Shown here piece after piece: positions 6,394-6,853 of a stretch of DNA of 6,853 nt. The DNA lies in assembly GCA_020249005.1 (NCBI GenBank), contig JADCGN010000115.1:1-6853 (forward strand). Direction: 5' to 3'. The translations under genes and the position numbers were made by a program. Each line of letters starts with the position of its first letter. The stretch's first letter is position 1. The stretch comes from Alphaproteobacteria bacterium (lineage in GTDB: Bacteria > Pseudomonadota > Alphaproteobacteria > UBA2136 > UBA6156). Below the pieces are notes generated by a model. It made no database searches. It was given only the letters and a program-made list of their open reading frames with translations, and was not told the origin of the DNA.

Positions 6394-6624
6394 ATGCCAG
6401 GCAAAAACAGTCCCAAAAGCCGCCCACTCTCAGGTGGGCCGCTCGGCAGTCCGGTTGGAGGGGTGCCACCACGAGGCACGCCTAATCAAAAGCCTGGGCA
6501 ATCTTTGCAACATGGAGATACCCGCACAGGCCCCACCTATGACCCCAATCCCACCACGCTGCCTACACCCGGGATGGTGCCACCGTACGGAGCCATACCC
6601 GCAGCCACCCCGATGATGACATGA
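6394..6624 (+). CDS. Doubtful small Pro/Gly-rich protein
   Basis: A 76-codon frame with ATG at 6394, unrecognised. The product is low in hydrophobic residues and rich in Pro, Gly, Thr and Asn (for example GGPLGSPVGGVPPRG and PNPTTLPTPGMVPPYG), so it would be disordered and soluble. A weak AAGAG lies 5 bases before the ATG. A TTG five codons upstream is an alternative start. Codon use includes GGA, ATA, CGA and ACA, which are uncommon in the four large genes, so the segment is either foreign or non-coding. The two other plus-strand frames look less protein-like. A perfect 8-bp inverted repeat follows the stop. Confidence 0.3.
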   Translation: MPGKNSPKSRPLSGGPLGSPVGGVPPRGTPNQKPGQSLQHGDTRTGPTYDPNPTTLPTPGMVPPYGAIPAATPMMT

Positions 6625-6631
6625 GCAATAC

Positions 6632-6655
6632 TTAAGCTTCCGGGTTAAAGCTTAA
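6632..6655. repeat. 8-bp inverted repeat, AT-rich hairpin
   Basis: TTAAGCTT and AAGCTTAA are exact reverse complements around an 8-base loop. There is no T-run on either side. It lies 7 bases after the stop of the doubtful small frame, so it may be a weak 3' end signal or a protein-binding site. Confidence 0.5.
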
Positions 6656-6675
6656 ACGCGTGAGAAGATGAGTGT

Positions 6676-6702
6676 GGTAGGGCGGGATAACTCCTTCCTA
6701 CT
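6676..6702 (+). other. Hairpin before an A-run
   Basis: GTAGG (6677-6681) pairs with CCTAC (6697-6701), and an inner pairing of GG with CC is possible. It is followed by TAAAAAAG, which is not a terminator tail on the plus strand. Its function is not clear. Confidence 0.3.
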
Positions 6703-6730
6703 AAAAAAGTTCATATAAGTGGAGTCACTT

Positions 6731-6765
6731 GAATCATTGATTCCTTCAAAATTCCCTGTTAGAGA
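6731..6765 (+). promoter_or_regulatory. Candidate promoter with overlapping operator-like dyad, upstream of the last tRNA
   Basis: TTGATT (6737-6742) and TAGAGA (6760-6765) are spaced by 17 bases within an AT-rich stretch. A start at about 6772 would place the second hairpin element at the very 5' end of the transcript. The dyad GAATC-ATT-GATTC (6731-6743) overlaps the -35 box. A second -10-like box, TATAAG at 6714-6719, lacks a -35 partner. Confidence 0.35.
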
Positions 6766-6770
6766 GAAAG

Positions 6771-6801
6771 GGTTGTGCGGGCGGAACTGTCTGCGCAACC
6801 A
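6771..6801 (+). repeat. Hairpin element, copy 2, in the leader of the last tRNA
   Basis: A 12-bp stem pairs 6771-6782 with 6789-6800 (three G-T pairs) around the loop GGAACT. It is followed, as in copy 1, by ACCA in register. Relative to copy 1, the C-G pair at 6269/6292 becomes T-A at 6774/6797, and two other pairs become wobbles. No complement of the loop is seen downstream before the window ends. Confidence 0.8.
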
Positions 6802-6805
6802 TCGA

Positions 6806-6825
6806 AGGGTGCCCGGTGCAACCCT
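6806..6825 (+). other. Second leader hairpin before the last tRNA
   Basis: AGGGTGC pairs with GCAACCCT, with one bulged A, around the loop CCGGT. It lies between hairpin copy 2 and the tRNA, 8 bases before the mature 5' end. It may guide 5' processing or simply be structured spacer. Confidence 0.4.
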
Positions 6826-6833
6826 CAGGCGGC

Positions 6834-6853
6834 GGGCGGTTAGCTCAGCGGTA
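6834..6853 (+). tRNA. tRNA, 5' part only (identity not determinable; Val-like start)
   Basis: The last 20 bases have the canonical tRNA start: a 7-base acceptor strand GGGCGGT, T8 and A9, the D-stem strand GCTC, A14, and the start of a D loop (GCGGTA). The window ends before the anticodon. The acceptor and D-arm sequence resembles tRNA-Val genes I know from Alphaproteobacteria, but other identities cannot be excluded. Confidence 0.8.

Noticed and set aside
6668..6718. 16-codon frame as a leader peptide
   Set aside because: GAGAAG directly abuts the ATG with no usable spacing, no run of regulatory codons is present, and no attenuator follows.
6269..6801. CRISPR array
   Set aside because: Only two similar repeats, about 505 bases apart, with no regular spacers and no cas genes.
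6156..6833. tmRNA, SRP RNA, RNase P RNA or 6S RNA hidden in the gap
   Set aside because: None of their conserved cores (tag-coding frame, GGAAG-type SRP loop, P4 helix bases) is seen.

Overview
The window is a chromosomal segment from a GC-rich Gram-negative bacterium, most likely a proteobacterium. An alphaproteobacterium is my best guess, for three reasons. A RarA helicase gene close upstream of an S4-domain RluC-type pseudouridine synthase is an arrangement I know from that class. A large AsmA-family protein with a Pro/Ala-rich tail fits too. The tRNA-Pro carries a genome-encoded CCA. This assignment is inference; no rRNA or other marker is present.

Layout. Positions 1-5695 hold four tightly packed plus-strand genes that look like one transcription unit. 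They are the 3' part of rarA (replication-fork ATPase), an alpha/beta hydrolase of unknown substrate, an RluC-like 23S rRNA pseudouridine synthase whose GTG start overlaps the hydrolase stop by 4 bp, and a 928-residue AsmA-family envelope protein with a good ribosome binding site. The genes do not share an obvious pathway: DNA repair, hydrolysis, rRNA modification and envelope lipid homeostasis. They read as a housekeeping cluster. A perfect 16-bp hairpin follows AsmA. It could be a bidirectional terminator shared with a possible small minus-strand gene at 5752-5964.

From 6079 to the end the window is RNA-rich. It has a complete tRNA-Pro(UGG), about 680 bases without a large gene, and the first 20 bases of another tRNA at the right edge. 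The gap holds several hairpins, one clear T6 terminator, a doubtful Pro/Gly-rich 76-codon reading frame, and two copies of a 27-nt element. Each copy folds into a hairpin with the same six-base loop, GGAACT. All three differences between the copies preserve base pairing, and one is a true double compensatory change. In the first copy the loop is exactly complementary to AGTTCC a few bases downstream, just before the terminator, so a small pseudoknotted or switching RNA is possible. The second copy lies in the apparent 5' leader of the last tRNA. I recognise no known RNA family here. This element is the most interesting part of the window.
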